64,000 bases of DNA, from positions 62,001-126,000 of the forward strand of contig SVFT01000004.1 of the NCBI GenBank assembly GCA_015056735.1, in the 5' to 3' direction. This DNA is from Lachnospiraceae bacterium. Lineage in GTDB: Bacteria > Bacillota > Clostridia > Lachnospirales > Lachnospiraceae. A model generated the notes under the pieces. That model worked only from the letters and a program-made list of their open reading frames with translations. It was not told the origin of the DNA and did not search any database. The translations under genes were made by a program, and so were the position numbers. Below, in pieces: positions 8,894 through 18,074 of this stretch. The number at the start of each line of letters is the position of its first letter. Within the stretch, counting starts at the first letter, position 1.

Positions 8894-8928
8894 AAAAAAG
8901 TACCTGTTTTCGTGGCGGGTACTTTTTT
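8894..8928 (+). terminator. Rho-independent terminator after iolB
   Basis: AAAAAAGTACC (8894-8904) pairs with GGTACTTTTTT (8918-8928). The flanking A and T runs would let it act in both directions. It ends the inositol ring-opening genes. Confidence 0.8.
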
Positions 8929-8983
8929 CATCTAAAAAAGTCACAAATTTACAAAAATATCACAAGAAAATACCAATGAAATA

Positions 8984-9012
8984 TTGACACCGCTAAGCCA
9001 AAATGATATACC
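8984..9012 (+). promoter_or_regulatory. Promoter of the CoA-transferase to 4-hydroxybutyrate-dehydrogenase operon
   Basis: A perfect TTGACA (8984-8989), 17 bases, then TGA-TATACC (extended -10, hexamer 9007-9012). The leader is about 80 bases. No further promoter or terminator of comparable quality is seen until 20268, so one transcript could cover all ten genes. Confidence 0.65.
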
Positions 9013-9098
9013 TTTTATTATAAGAAAAAATGCGCTTTCAAAGGCTATGAATTGAAAACGTTAAATCCTTAACAATCAAAACGGAGGGTAATAGCAAA

Positions 9099-10652
9099 AT
9101 GAAAAAAGTTCCAGTATTAACACCGGCTGAAGCTGCTATGCTTGTAAAAGACGGCGACGTCATTTCAACCAGCGGCTTTGTTAGCTGCGCTTGCCCTGAG
9201 ACACTTTCCAAAGCATTGGAAAAGAGATTCCTCGAAACAGGAAGTCCCAGAGACTTGACATTGTTCTTTGCCGCAGGGCAGGGACACCGCGATGGTACAG
9301 GCGGAGATCACTTCGGTCACGAGGGGATGATCAAACGCGTGATCGGCGGTCACTGGGATCGTGCCAAGACACTTGGTGATCTTGCGCTTGCAAACAAGAT
9401 CGAAGCTTATAACCTGCCGCAGGGTGTTATCTCTCACATGTACAGAGACTGTGCCGCACATAAGCCCGGCACTTTGACACACGTAGGTCTTTATACGTTT
9501 GTTGACCCGCGTAACGAAGGCGGTAAGCTTAATGAGAAGACGAAAGAGGACATCGTAAAAGTTGTAGAGCTTGAAGGTGAAGAGTACCTTTTCTACAAGA
9601 GAATTCCGATCGATGTTGTATTTATTAAAGGCAGCTACGCAGATGAGTTCGGTAATGTGACCGTTCACAAAGAGATCGGACCTCTCGATGCGACTGCACA
9701 GGCACAGGCCTGCAAAAACAGCGGCGGTAAAGTTATCGTTCAGGTTGAGAGGATCGTTTCCGGCGGAACACTTGATCCGAAGCTCGTAAAAGTACCCGGC
9801 ATCCTTGTTGATGCGCTTGTTCTCGGCGAAGGCGATGATAATATGCAGTGCCTTGGCATGCCGTTTGACGGTGCGCTCACCGGCGAATGCAGGATTCCGG
9901 TTGACGCGATCCCGCCCATCCCGATGGATGCAAAGAAGATCATTGCCAGACGTGCGGCGATGGAGATCAAGCCCGGAAGTGTTGTAAACCTTGGCACAGG
10001 CGCTCCCGAGAAGATCGCCAATGTGGCAGCCGAAGAAGGGATCTCCGATGACTTCTGCCTGACGGTAGAGGCAGGTTCCATCGCAGGCGTTCCGTACGGC
10101 GGAACGCAGTTTGGTGCTGCAGCAAATTCTATGTGTATTTACGAGCACAATGTACAGTTTGACTTCTACCAGGGAGGCGGCCTTGATATCGCTTTCCTTG
10201 GACTTGCCGAGACCGCTCCGAACGGAGACTTAAACGTTTCCAAATTCGGCACAAGACTGGCAGGCGCGGGCGGATTCATCGATATCACGCAGAACGCCAA
10301 GAAGGTATGCTATTGCGGAACATTTACCGCAAAGGGTATCGCAACCGACGTAAAAGACGGCAAGCTGATCATCACGCAGGAAGGCGCCAAGAAGAAATTT
10401 GTCAAGGAAGTTGAGCAGATCACTTTCTCCGGTAAATATGCAAACAAAGTGCATCAGCCCGTGTTATATATCACGGAGCGTGCGGTATTCGAACTTCGTC
10501 CCGAAGGCGTCACACTGATCGAGATCGCACCCGGCATTGACCTGCAGACACAGATCCTTGACCAGATGGAGTTCAAACCGCAGATCGCAGAAAATCTGAA
10601 AACGATGGATGAACGCATTTTCCGTGAAGAGAAGATGGGTTTGGCAGAATAA
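9099..10652 (+). CDS. Acyl-CoA:carboxylate CoA-transferase, propionate CoA-transferase type
   Basis: A 517-residue class I CoA-transferase with alpha and beta halves fused, the length and order of clostridial propionate CoA-transferase (Pct). The catalytic glutamate that forms the covalent CoA thioester is E324 in TVEAGSIAGVPYGG. The N-terminal half starts with LTPAEAAMLVKDGDVISTSG. Enzymes of this type exchange CoA between short acyl-CoAs and acetate, propionate, butyrate, lactate or hydroxyacids. Here it heads an operon with Bcd/Etf and 4-hydroxybutyryl-CoA dehydratase. The inferred roles are to activate a four-carbon hydroxyacid and to release butyrate. Specificity cannot be read from sequence. 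Confidence 0.88.
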   Translation: MKKVPVLTPAEAAMLVKDGDVISTSGFVSCACPETLSKALEKRFLETGSPRDLTLFFAAGQGHRDGTGGDHFGHEGMIKRVIGGHWDRAKTLGDLALANKIEAYNLPQGVISHMYRDCAAHKPGTLTHVGLYTFVDPRNEGGKLNEKTKEDIVKVVELEGEEYLFYKRIPIDVVFIKGSYADEFGNVTVHKEIGPLDATAQAQACKNSGGKVIVQVERIVSGGTLDPKLVKVPGILVDALVLGEGDDNMQCLGMPFDGALTGECRIPVDAIPPIPMDAKKIIARRAAMEIKPGSVVNLGTGAPEKIANVAAEEGISDDFCLTVEAGSIAGVPYGGTQFGAAANSMCIYEHNVQFDFYQGGGLDIAFLGLAETAPNGDLNVSKFGTRLAGAGGFIDITQNAKKVCYCGTFTAKGIATDVKDGKLIITQEGAKKKFVKEVEQITFSGKYANKVHQPVLYITERAVFELRPEGVTLIEIAPGIDLQTQILDQMEFKPQIAENLKTMDERIFREEKMGLAE

Positions 10653-10687
10653 AAGAAAGTTAATCATGTAGAAGGGAGATATTTACA

Positions 10688-11824
10688 ATGGATTTTAACT
10701 TGACGAAAGAGCAGGCAATGGTGCAGAAGATGATGCACGACTTCACAGAGAACGAAGTGAAGCCTATCGCTGCTGAGACAGACCGCACCAGCGAATACCC
10801 CGCAGAGACAATTGATAAATTGTTCCGCTATGGTGTAATGGGCATGGGTATTCCGAAAGAATATGGCGGAGCAGGTGCTGACGATGTCAGCTGTGCGATC
10901 GCAATTGAGGAGCTTTCCAAATATTGCGCATCTACAGGCGATATTGTTGCTACACACAACGGCCTTTGCGTAGGCCCCATTCTTGCAAAGGGTACACCTG
11001 AGCAGAAGGCAAAATACCTTCCGATGCTTTGCAGCGGCAAGAAGGTTGGCGCTTTTGCATTGACTGAGCCCAATGCGGGTTCCGATGCATCCAAGGGTAC
11101 AACAACAGCGATCCTTGATGGCGACCACTACGTTATGAACGGTTCCAAGATCTTCATCACGAACGGTTATGTTGCTGACATTTTCGTAGTATTTGCAATG
11201 ACTGATCCTTCCAAGGGGACGAAGGGTATTTCCGCTTTCATCGTAGAGAAGGATTTCCCGGGATTCTCGATCGGCAAGCATGAGGAGAAGATGGGTCTGC
11301 ATGGTTCACCGACCGCAGAGATCGTTTTCACAGACTGCATCGTTCCGAAGGAAAACCTGCTCGGCGTAGAAGGCAAAGGCTTCGGTATCGCAATGGCTAC
11401 GCTTGACGGTGGCCGTATCGGTATCGCTGCACAGGCACTCGGTATTGCTGAAGGTGCTATGGCTGAGGCTATGGAGTTTACCAAGAGCCGTGTTCAGTTC
11501 GGAAAGCCGATTAACAAATTCCAGAATACGCAGTTTAAGTTCGCTGATATGGAAGTTGCCATCAACGCAGGAAAGTACCTCACATATGCTGCTGCTTCCA
11601 AGAAGGGTGAGGGCAAGCGTTTCACAAAGGATGCTGCAATGGCTAAGTTGTTCTGCTCCGAGAACGCAATGAAGATCACCACAGAAGCTGTTCAGATGCT
11701 CGGCGGATATGGCTACACAAAGGATTATCCGGTTGAACGTATGATGAGAGACGCAAAGATCACTGAGATTTACGAAGGAACAAGTGAAGTTCAGAGAATC
11801 GTAATCTCCAGCAACATTCTGTAA
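10688..11824 (+). CDS. bcd: Butyryl-CoA dehydrogenase (short-chain acyl-CoA dehydrogenase)
   Basis: A 378-residue FAD enzyme reducing crotonyl-CoA-type enoyl-CoAs together with the Etf encoded next. The family layout is complete: N-terminal helices, the FAD segment FALTEPNAGSDAS, and the C-terminal signature IYEGTSEVQR with the catalytic base E363. Length and the adjacent etfB-etfA order match clostridial Bcd/Etf complexes, many of which bifurcate electrons from NADH to crotonyl-CoA and ferredoxin. The usual neighbours thiolase and 3-hydroxybutyryl-CoA dehydrogenase are missing. It could also act on 4-hydroxycrotonyl-CoA or acryloyl-CoA. Confidence 0.92.
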   Translation: MDFNLTKEQAMVQKMMHDFTENEVKPIAAETDRTSEYPAETIDKLFRYGVMGMGIPKEYGGAGADDVSCAIAIEELSKYCASTGDIVATHNGLCVGPILAKGTPEQKAKYLPMLCSGKKVGAFALTEPNAGSDASKGTTTAILDGDHYVMNGSKIFITNGYVADIFVVFAMTDPSKGTKGISAFIVEKDFPGFSIGKHEEKMGLHGSPTAEIVFTDCIVPKENLLGVEGKGFGIAMATLDGGRIGIAAQALGIAEGAMAEAMEFTKSRVQFGKPINKFQNTQFKFADMEVAINAGKYLTYAAASKKGEGKRFTKDAAMAKLFCSENAMKITTEAVQMLGGYGYTKDYPVERMMRDAKITEIYEGTSEVQRIVISSNIL

Positions 11825-11839
11825 GGGGGGACATATAAA

Positions 11840-12640
11840 ATGAAAATTATTGTTTGTGTAAAACAGGTTCCGGATACATCAGGTAAGGTTGCCGTTAATC
11901 CGGATGGTACTTTAAATCGTGCTTCCATGCCGACGATCACCAATCCCGATGATATGAACGCAGTAGAAGCAGCACTTGCATTAAAAGATAACACAGGAGC
12001 AGAAGTAGTGGTTGTTACCATGGGACCTCCGCCGGCTGAAGGTATGCTTCGTGAACTCCTTGCTATGGGCGCTGACAGAGCAGTACTTGTATCCGGCCGT
12101 GAATTCGGTGGTTCCGATACATATGCTACATCTCAGATCCTTGCCGCAGCGATCAAGAAGATCGGTATTGACAAGGATGATGTGATCTTCTGCGGCCGTC
12201 AGGCAATTGACGGTGATACCGCTCAGGTTGGTCCTCAGATCGCTGAGAAACTTGAGATCCCGCAGGTTTCCTATGCGGCTGACATCAAGAAAGACGGCAA
12301 CAGCATTACTGTAAAGAGAATGCTCGAGGACGGTTTCATGGAGATCAAGGTTCAGACTCCTTGCCTTGTAACATGTATCAAAGAGCTCAATGAGCCCCGT
12401 TATATGTCCATCGGCGGCATTATGGATGCTTACTCCAAAGAGATGCAGGTATTTGACTACGAGACATTAAAGGATGATCCGCTTATCGATCCTTCTACGA
12501 TCGGTCTTAAAGGTTCTCCGACTAATATCTTCAAATCCTTCACACCGCCTCAGAAGGGCGCAGGCATGATGCTGGAAGGTGCTGACAAAAACACCTGTGC
12601 AAAACTCGCAGGTATCTTAGCAGAGAAACATATCATTTAA
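11840..12640 (+). CDS. etfB: Electron transfer flavoprotein beta subunit
   Basis: A 266-residue partner of EtfA that carries electrons to or from Bcd. It begins with the family-typical MKIIVCVKQVPDTSGKV. The ATSQILAAAIKKIGIDKDD and GRQAIDGDTAQVGPQIAE segments are typical of the nucleotide/flavin-binding region. The length matches the clostridial, potentially bifurcating group. It lies 15 bases after bcd with a GGGGGG-type ribosome binding site. Confidence 0.93.
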   Translation: MKIIVCVKQVPDTSGKVAVNPDGTLNRASMPTITNPDDMNAVEAALALKDNTGAEVVVVTMGPPPAEGMLRELLAMGADRAVLVSGREFGGSDTYATSQILAAAIKKIGIDKDDVIFCGRQAIDGDTAQVGPQIAEKLEIPQVSYAADIKKDGNSITVKRMLEDGFMEIKVQTPCLVTCIKELNEPRYMSIGGIMDAYSKEMQVFDYETLKDDPLIDPSTIGLKGSPTNIFKSFTPPQKGAGMMLEGADKNTCAKLAGILAEKHII

Positions 12641-12655
12641 TGGAGGAGAACGAAG

Positions 12656-13759
12656 ATGGAATACAACAATACAGACCTTGCTGCTTTCAAAAATGTATGG
12701 GTTTTCTGTGAGCAGCGTCAGGGCAAATTAATGCCTACAGATTTTGAATTAATTTCCGAAGGCCGTAAACTTGCCGATGAACTCGGTGTTAAACTTTGCG
12801 GTCTGCTCCTTGGTGACAAGGTAGAAGGTATCGCAAAAGAGCTCGGCGGCTACGGTGCTGATGAAGTGATCCTTTGCGAAAGCGAGCTTTTAAAGAACTA
12901 CACAACAGATGCATATGCAAAGGTTATCTGCGATGTTGTTAAAGATTTAAAGCCTGAGATCGTACTCTTTGGCGCTACAAACATCGGCCGTGACATCGCT
13001 CCTCGTTGTGCGGCTCGTCTCCACACAGGTCTTTGCGCAGACTGTACACATCTTGATATCGATGTTGCAAAGTACAAAGAGTTCTTAAAGACTAACTCCA
13101 CACTTGATGTTGAAGCATCCCAGTGGGATATGGAAGACAGAAATCTGAAGATGACACGTCCTGCATTCGGCGGCCATTTGATGGCTACGATCATCTGCCC
13201 TCGTTTCCGTCCTTCCATGGCAACCGTTCGTCCGGGCGTTATGAAGAAAGCTGAGTTTGACCAGAAGAAAGCAGATGCGCTGAAGATCACACGTCCTTCC
13301 TTCAAACTGGAAGCTTCTGACATTCTGACAGATGTTCTTAAAGTTGAAAAGGCAGCGAAGCAGCTTGTTGATCTGATCGGTGCAGATTTCATCGTATCTG
13401 TAGGCCGTGGTATCGCAGCAGATGTTGAGAAGGGTATCAAGATCGCAGAAGATCTTGCAGCTGAGCTCGGTGGTGTTGTGGGCGGTTCCCGTGCAGCGAT
13501 CGATTCCGGCTGGCTTTCCGCTGACCGCCAGGTCGGACAGACAGGAAAGACCGTACACCCGAAGGTATATGTTGCACTTGGTATCTCCGGTGCGATCCAG
13601 CACAAAGTCGGCATGCAGGATTCCGAATGCATCATCGCGGTTAACAAGAATTCCGCAGCTCCGATCTTTGAAGTGGCTGATTACGGTATTACAGGAGATC
13701 TGTTCTCTGTAGGACCTATGTTGGTTGAAGCGATCAAGGCGGCAAAAGAAGCTAAATAA
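12656..13759 (+). CDS. etfA: Electron transfer flavoprotein alpha subunit
   Basis: A 367-residue FAD-binding subunit of the Etf heterodimer. The C-terminal FAD domain is clear: VGGSRAAIDSGWLSADRQVG, GQTGKTVHPKVYVALGISGA and IQHKVGMQDSECIIAVNKN. The N-terminal part resembles the EtfB fold. With EtfB and Bcd it forms the enoyl-CoA reductase module. If it bifurcates, the reduced ferredoxin could feed the Rnf complex encoded at 43-48 kb. Confidence 0.93.
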   Translation: MEYNNTDLAAFKNVWVFCEQRQGKLMPTDFELISEGRKLADELGVKLCGLLLGDKVEGIAKELGGYGADEVILCESELLKNYTTDAYAKVICDVVKDLKPEIVLFGATNIGRDIAPRCAARLHTGLCADCTHLDIDVAKYKEFLKTNSTLDVEASQWDMEDRNLKMTRPAFGGHLMATIICPRFRPSMATVRPGVMKKAEFDQKKADALKITRPSFKLEASDILTDVLKVEKAAKQLVDLIGADFIVSVGRGIAADVEKGIKIAEDLAAELGGVVGGSRAAIDSGWLSADRQVGQTGKTVHPKVYVALGISGAIQHKVGMQDSECIIAVNKNSAAPIFEVADYGITGDLFSVGPMLVEAIKAAKEAK

Positions 13760-13771
13760 GGAGGATCTGAA

Positions 13772-15223
13772 ATGGCACTTATGACTGGCGAACAGTACGT
13801 AGAAAGCGTACGCAAACTGAACCTTGATATCTATATGTTTGGAAAAAAGGTGACGAATCCCGTTGATGACCCGATCCTTCGCCCTTCACTGAATTCCGTT
13901 AAGGAGACATATGATCTGGCTCAGGATCCGCAGTACAAGAATCTGATGACCGCGAAGTCCCATCTGACCGGCCATGAGATCAACCGTTTCACCCATATTC
14001 ATCAGAATACGGAAGATCTGATGAATAAAGTTAAGATGCAGAGACTTCTCGGCCAGAGAACAGCTGCATGTTTCCAGAGATGTGTAGGTATGGATGCGAA
14101 CAATGCGCTCTATAGCTCCACATACGAAATTGATGAGAAGTATGGTACAAAGTACCATGAGAACTTCAAGAAATTCCTTGAATACGTTCAGGAGAATGAC
14201 CTTACCGTTGACGGCGCCATGACAGATGTTAAGGGCGACAGAGGTCTTGCACCTCACCAGCAGGCTGATCCCGATCTCTATCTTCATGTAGTAGAGAGAA
14301 GACCGGACGGAGTTGTCGTAAGAGGATGTAAAGCTCACCAGACAGGTATCTGCAACTCTCACGAAGTGATCGTAATGCCTACGATCGCTATGAGAGAAGA
14401 AGATAAGGATTATGCGATCGCATTTGCGGTTCCGACCGATACAAAGGGCATCAAGCTCATCATCGGTCGTCAGTCCTGCGATACCAGAAAGACGGAAGGT
14501 GGCTGCATCGACTGTGGTAACTGCACATACGGCGGCGTGGAAGCACTTACGATCTTTGATGATGTATTTGTTCCCAATGACCGTATCTTCTTAAACGGAG
14601 AAGTTGAATTCGCAGGTATGATCGTAGAGCGTTTTGCCGGATTCCACAGACAGAGCTACGGCGGATGCAAAGTCGGTGTAGGTGACGTTCTGATCGGTGC
14701 TACAGCACTTGCCGCGGATTACAACGGTGCAGCAAAGGCTTCTCATATCAAAGATAAGCTGATCGAGATGGTTCATCTGAATGAGACACTGTTCTGCGGC
14801 GGTATCGCATGTAGTGCGCAGGGTCAGCCGACCAAATCCGGCGGCTATCTGATCGATCTTCTTCTTGCAAACGTATGTAAGCAGAATGTCACCAGATTCC
14901 CGTATGAGATCGGCAGACTTGCTGAAGATATCGCGGGCGGTCTCATGGTTACGGCTCCTTCCGAAGCTGACCTCAACAGCGAAGAAGTAGGCCACTACAT
15001 CAGAAAGTATCTTGCAGGTGTAAGCGCTGTTCCGATGGAAGACAGATTGAAGATCATGCGTCTCATCGAGAACCTGACGCTTGGTACGGCTGCTGTCGGC
15101 TACAAGACAGAGTCTATGCACGGCGCAGGCTCACCGCAGGCACAGCGTATCATGATCGCAAGACAGGCTAACATGGAAGCGAAGAAGGACATGGCGAAGA
15201 GGATCGCACATATCGACAAATAA
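13772..15223 (+). CDS. abfD: 4-hydroxybutyryl-CoA dehydratase / vinylacetyl-CoA isomerase
   Basis: A 483-residue flavin and [4Fe-4S] enzyme that removes water from 4-hydroxybutyryl-CoA to give crotonyl-CoA through a ketyl-radical mechanism. The protein closely resembles Clostridium aminobutyricum AbfD along its length. All four cluster ligands are present at equivalent positions: C100 and C104 in AACFQRCVGMDA, and H292 and C299 in FHRQSYGGCKVGVGD. Compared with that enzyme there is a short deletion near residue 410, after SEADLNSEEVG. The gene is normally found in succinate or 4-aminobutyrate fermenters next to succinate-semialdehyde dehydrogenase (sucD), which is not present here. It follows etfA by 12 bases with a TAAGGAGGATC ribosome binding site. 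Confidence 0.92.
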   Translation: MALMTGEQYVESVRKLNLDIYMFGKKVTNPVDDPILRPSLNSVKETYDLAQDPQYKNLMTAKSHLTGHEINRFTHIHQNTEDLMNKVKMQRLLGQRTAACFQRCVGMDANNALYSSTYEIDEKYGTKYHENFKKFLEYVQENDLTVDGAMTDVKGDRGLAPHQQADPDLYLHVVERRPDGVVVRGCKAHQTGICNSHEVIVMPTIAMREEDKDYAIAFAVPTDTKGIKLIIGRQSCDTRKTEGGCIDCGNCTYGGVEALTIFDDVFVPNDRIFLNGEVEFAGMIVERFAGFHRQSYGGCKVGVGDVLIGATALAADYNGAAKASHIKDKLIEMVHLNETLFCGGIACSAQGQPTKSGGYLIDLLLANVCKQNVTRFPYEIGRLAEDIAGGLMVTAPSEADLNSEEVGHYIRKYLAGVSAVPMEDRLKIMRLIENLTLGTAAVGYKTESMHGAGSPQAQRIMIARQANMEAKKDMAKRIAHIDK

Positions 15224-15235
15224 CAGGAGATCAAT

Positions 15236-16330
15236 ATGGCAAACGCAATCAAATGCCCTTGTCAGTACATCCAGGGAAGCGGTGAATTAAAGAACCTTGG
15301 GAAATATGTCAAGAAAATGGGCACGAAATTTCTGATTCTTTTAAGTGCAAACTCAAAGAAACGTTTCGGTGATACGCTCACCGCATCGCTTGATGAGTTT
15401 GAACTGCAGTACGTATTCGAAGAGTGCGGACCGCAGTGCTCCCTTGCTGAGATCGAGCGCGTGACGGCTGTCGGCAAAGAAGCCGGCTGCGATGCAGTCA
15501 TCACGCTCGGCGGCGGTAAAGTGATCGACACGGGCAAAGCGGTTGCCACTTACCTGAATGCGGTATCCGTGATCGTTCCGACCATTGCATCAAATGATTC
15601 TCCTTGCTCAGGACTCAGCGTTGTGTATAATGAAGAAGGAGTAGTTGTCAAAGTCATCTATTCCAAGCACAACCCTGACCTTGTGCTGGTTGATACGGGG
15701 ATCATTGCCCAGGCGCCCGTGCGTTATTTCGTTGCTGGGATCGGAGATGCGCTTGCAACTTATTATGAGGCAAGAGCATGCAAAGCATCCGGCGCGAGAA
15801 ATATGTGTCGTGCCAATGCGACGAACACCGCTATGGCAATGGCGAAGTTATGCAATGATCTGCTCTTGACGTATGGCCTTGACGCCAAGAAGGCTGTAGA
15901 GGCAAAAGAGCCGAACGAAGCGCTCGAGAACGTACTCGAGGCAAGTATTCTGCTTTCCGGTGTCGGTTTTGAAAGTGGGGGACTTGCGGCCGCACATGCG
16001 ATCAATGACGGTTTTGCATATGTGGAACAGGCACATGGCGCGATGCATGGCGAGAAAGTCGCTTTCGGACTTCTTGCGCAGCTCGTACTGGAGAAGGTTT
16101 CCGATGAGGAGTTTGATCGGATACTTGATTTCTCTATTGCCATGGGTCTTCCGGTATGCTTTGCCGATCTTGGCATTACGGACGTAAAAGAGGCCGAACT
16201 TCGCAAAGTAGCTGAGGCTGCATGCGTAAAGACACAATCAACCAAGAACCTTCCTTTTGAAGTAACAGAAGAAGATGTCTACCAGGCACTTCTTATGGCA
16301 GATAAGAGGGGAACGGCCAGAAAACTATAA
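15236..16330 (+). CDS. GldA-like metal-dependent alcohol/polyol dehydrogenase
   Basis: A 364-residue member of the glycerol dehydrogenase branch of group III alcohol dehydrogenases. It has the NAD-binding segment TLGGGKVIDTGKAVA, the substrate-region motif TIASNDSPCSGLSVVY, and metal ligands in GIGDALATYYEAR (Asp), GGLAAAHAINDG (His) and AHGAMHGEKVAFG (His). GldA-like enzymes interconvert glycerol/dihydroxyacetone and other small hydroxy-carbonyl pairs. In this operon it may handle a C2-C4 sugar fragment or hydroxyaldehyde from inositol breakdown. That role is inference. Confidence 0.85.
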   Translation: MANAIKCPCQYIQGSGELKNLGKYVKKMGTKFLILLSANSKKRFGDTLTASLDEFELQYVFEECGPQCSLAEIERVTAVGKEAGCDAVITLGGGKVIDTGKAVATYLNAVSVIVPTIASNDSPCSGLSVVYNEEGVVVKVIYSKHNPDLVLVDTGIIAQAPVRYFVAGIGDALATYYEARACKASGARNMCRANATNTAMAMAKLCNDLLLTYGLDAKKAVEAKEPNEALENVLEASILLSGVGFESGGLAAAHAINDGFAYVEQAHGAMHGEKVAFGLLAQLVLEKVSDEEFDRILDFSIAMGLPVCFADLGITDVKEAELRKVAEAACVKTQSTKNLPFEVTEEDVYQALLMADKRGTARKL

Positions 16331-16335
16331 ACTCA

Positions 16336-16350
16336 GTTCCGAAACGGAAC
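16336..16350 (+). other. Small intercistronic stem-loop before the crotonase gene
   Basis: GTTCCG-AAA-CGGAAC forms a six-pair stem, and a second small dyad (TCGC-ATA-CGCGA) follows. There is no T-run. Possibly an RNA processing or stability element in the otherwise tightly packed operon. Confidence 0.3.
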
Positions 16351-16388
16351 GGTCGCATACGCGATCTCACTAGAAAGGATGTGTCAGA

Positions 16389-17201
16389 ATGGAACTTGTA
16401 AACGTCGAAAAAAAAGGCAGAATCGGTATCATCGTAATGAACAACCAGAAGGCATTAAACGCACTCAGCGAGAAATTCCTCGGTGAATTGAACGAAGCGT
16501 TTGATGTAGTTGAAGCTGACAGTGATGTTGATGTAGTCATCATCACAGGCTTTGAGGTTGAAGTGGAGAAGGATGGCGTTAAGAAGATGAAGAGATCCTT
16601 CATCGCAGGCGCTGATATTAAAGAGATGCTTCCGTTAACACCCGCTGAATCGATCAGATGGGGCAAAGTCGGCTCCGACTTAAACCTTCGTATCGAGAAC
16701 TTCAAGGTTCCCGTTATTGCAGCGATTAACGGTTTCTGCTTAGGCGGCGGTAATGAATTGGCTATGTCTTGCGATATCAGAATCGCATCCGACAAGGCAA
16801 GCTTCGGTCAGCCCGAAGTAGGTCTCGGTATCACACCCGGTGCGGGCGGAACCCAGAGACTGGCAAGACTTGTCGGCGCAGGTATCGCAAAAGAACTTAT
16901 TTATACAGGCAGAGTGATCAAGCCCGATGAGGCTTACAGGATCGGCCTTGTAAACAGAGTTGTTCCCGCAGAAGAATTAATGGATACAGCGATCGCTCTT
17001 GCTGAAGAGATCCTGAAGAATTCTCAGGTTGCTGTTCAGCAGTCCAAGAGATGTATCAACTTTGGTCTCCAGACTGATATTCAGACAGGTAACGCTTTTG
17101 AACAGCAGGCATTTGCCGTTACAAACGGTACAGAAGACAAGAAGATCGGCATGACCGCTTTCGTAGAGAAGAATCCTGTTAAGAATTTCGTTGGCAGATA
17201 A
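16389..17201 (+). CDS. Enoyl-CoA hydratase/crotonase family protein
   Basis: A 270-residue crotonase-fold protein that hydrates enoyl-CoA or dehydrates 3-hydroxyacyl-CoA. Both catalytic glutamates of the hydratase group are present, in GGGNELAMSCDIRIAS and FGQPEVGLGITPGAGGTQRL, and the oxyanion-hole segment AGADIKEM is intact. Compared with a typical 260-residue Crt it carries a charged insert (EVEVEKDGVKKMKRS) just before that segment. No 3-hydroxybutyryl-CoA dehydrogenase lies nearby, so a substrate other than 3-hydroxybutyryl-CoA is plausible: 3,4-dihydroxybutyryl-CoA in the route proposed here, or 3-hydroxypropionyl-CoA. Confidence 0.88.
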   Translation: MELVNVEKKGRIGIIVMNNQKALNALSEKFLGELNEAFDVVEADSDVDVVIITGFEVEVEKDGVKKMKRSFIAGADIKEMLPLTPAESIRWGKVGSDLNLRIENFKVPVIAAINGFCLGGGNELAMSCDIRIASDKASFGQPEVGLGITPGAGGTQRLARLVGAGIAKELIYTGRVIKPDEAYRIGLVNRVVPAEELMDTAIALAEEILKNSQVAVQQSKRCINFGLQTDIQTGNAFEQQAFAVTNGTEDKKIGMTAFVEKNPVKNFVGR

Positions 17202-17220
17202 GAGTGATCGGGAGGTTATT

Positions 17221-18063
17221 ATGGACCAGAATTTAAAGAAAGAAATGGAGAAATTTGCCGTAAAGATCAGAATGGGCGTTGTAGATGAGATCACAACACT
17301 CGGTTTTGGTCATATCGGCGGTTCTTTAAGTGTATGTGATGCACTTGCTGTATTATACGGCGGCGTTATGAAGATCGATCCCAAGAATCCGAAGTGGGCA
17401 GACAGAGACAAATTTGTTTGCTCTAAGGGACATGCGGGTCCGGCTGTATATGCGGCACTTGGATTAAAGGGATTCTTCCCTTATGAAGACATCAAGACTT
17501 TAAACGTACCGGGAACTAATTTCCCGAGCCATTGCGATAAGAACAAGACGATCGGTGTTGACATGACAACCGGTTCTCTTGGCCAGGGTACTTCCCAGGC
17601 TGTTGGTCTTGCGCTTGGCGATAAACTCAAAGGCCGTGACTCCAAGACATATCTGATGGTTGGTGACGGCGAGGCGGATGAAGGTCAGGTTTGGGAAGCA
17701 ATGATGTTTGCTGCCGCTAAGAAACTTGATAATCTTTATGTTTTCATTGACTTCAACAAGAAACAGCTTGACGGCTACGTAAAAGATATCCTCGATCCCG
17801 GCGATTTCGGAAAGAAATTTGAGGCGTTCGGTTTCGATACGCAGACCGTAAACGGCAATGATGTGGAAGCGATCTATGATGCACTTGAAAAGACATCTAA
17901 AGTAACCGGCAAACCTCATGCGATCATTCTGGATACTGTCAAGGGTGCAGGTGTAACACTTGTAGCGGAGACAATGTCTAACCACAGCATGAACATCAAC
18001 AAAGAGCAGGGCGAAGAGATGATGAACGAACTCAAAGCGAAGCTCGCTGCTTTGGAAGCGTAA
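17221..18063 (+). CDS. Transketolase, N-terminal (thiamine diphosphate) subunit
   Basis: A 280-residue protein equal to the ThDP-binding domain of transketolase, encoded separately from the pyrimidine-binding domain as is common in Clostridia and archaea. The ThDP motif starts at GDGEADEGQVW (148) and ends in FIDFNKKQ; KGHAGPAVYAAL and GSLGQGTSQAVGLALG are also typical. The ATG at 17221 is chosen because of the upstream GGGAGGTT. Transketolase moves a two-carbon ketol unit from a ketose to an aldose. Its place between crotonase and 4-hydroxybutyrate dehydrogenase, instead of with pentose genes, suggests a job in this catabolic route. Confidence 0.92.
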   Translation: MDQNLKKEMEKFAVKIRMGVVDEITTLGFGHIGGSLSVCDALAVLYGGVMKIDPKNPKWADRDKFVCSKGHAGPAVYAALGLKGFFPYEDIKTLNVPGTNFPSHCDKNKTIGVDMTTGSLGQGTSQAVGLALGDKLKGRDSKTYLMVGDGEADEGQVWEAMMFAAAKKLDNLYVFIDFNKKQLDGYVKDILDPGDFGKKFEAFGFDTQTVNGNDVEAIYDALEKTSKVTGKPHAIILDTVKGAGVTLVAETMSNHSMNINKEQGEEMMNELKAKLAALEA

Positions 18064-18074
18064 GGAGGTTTGAC

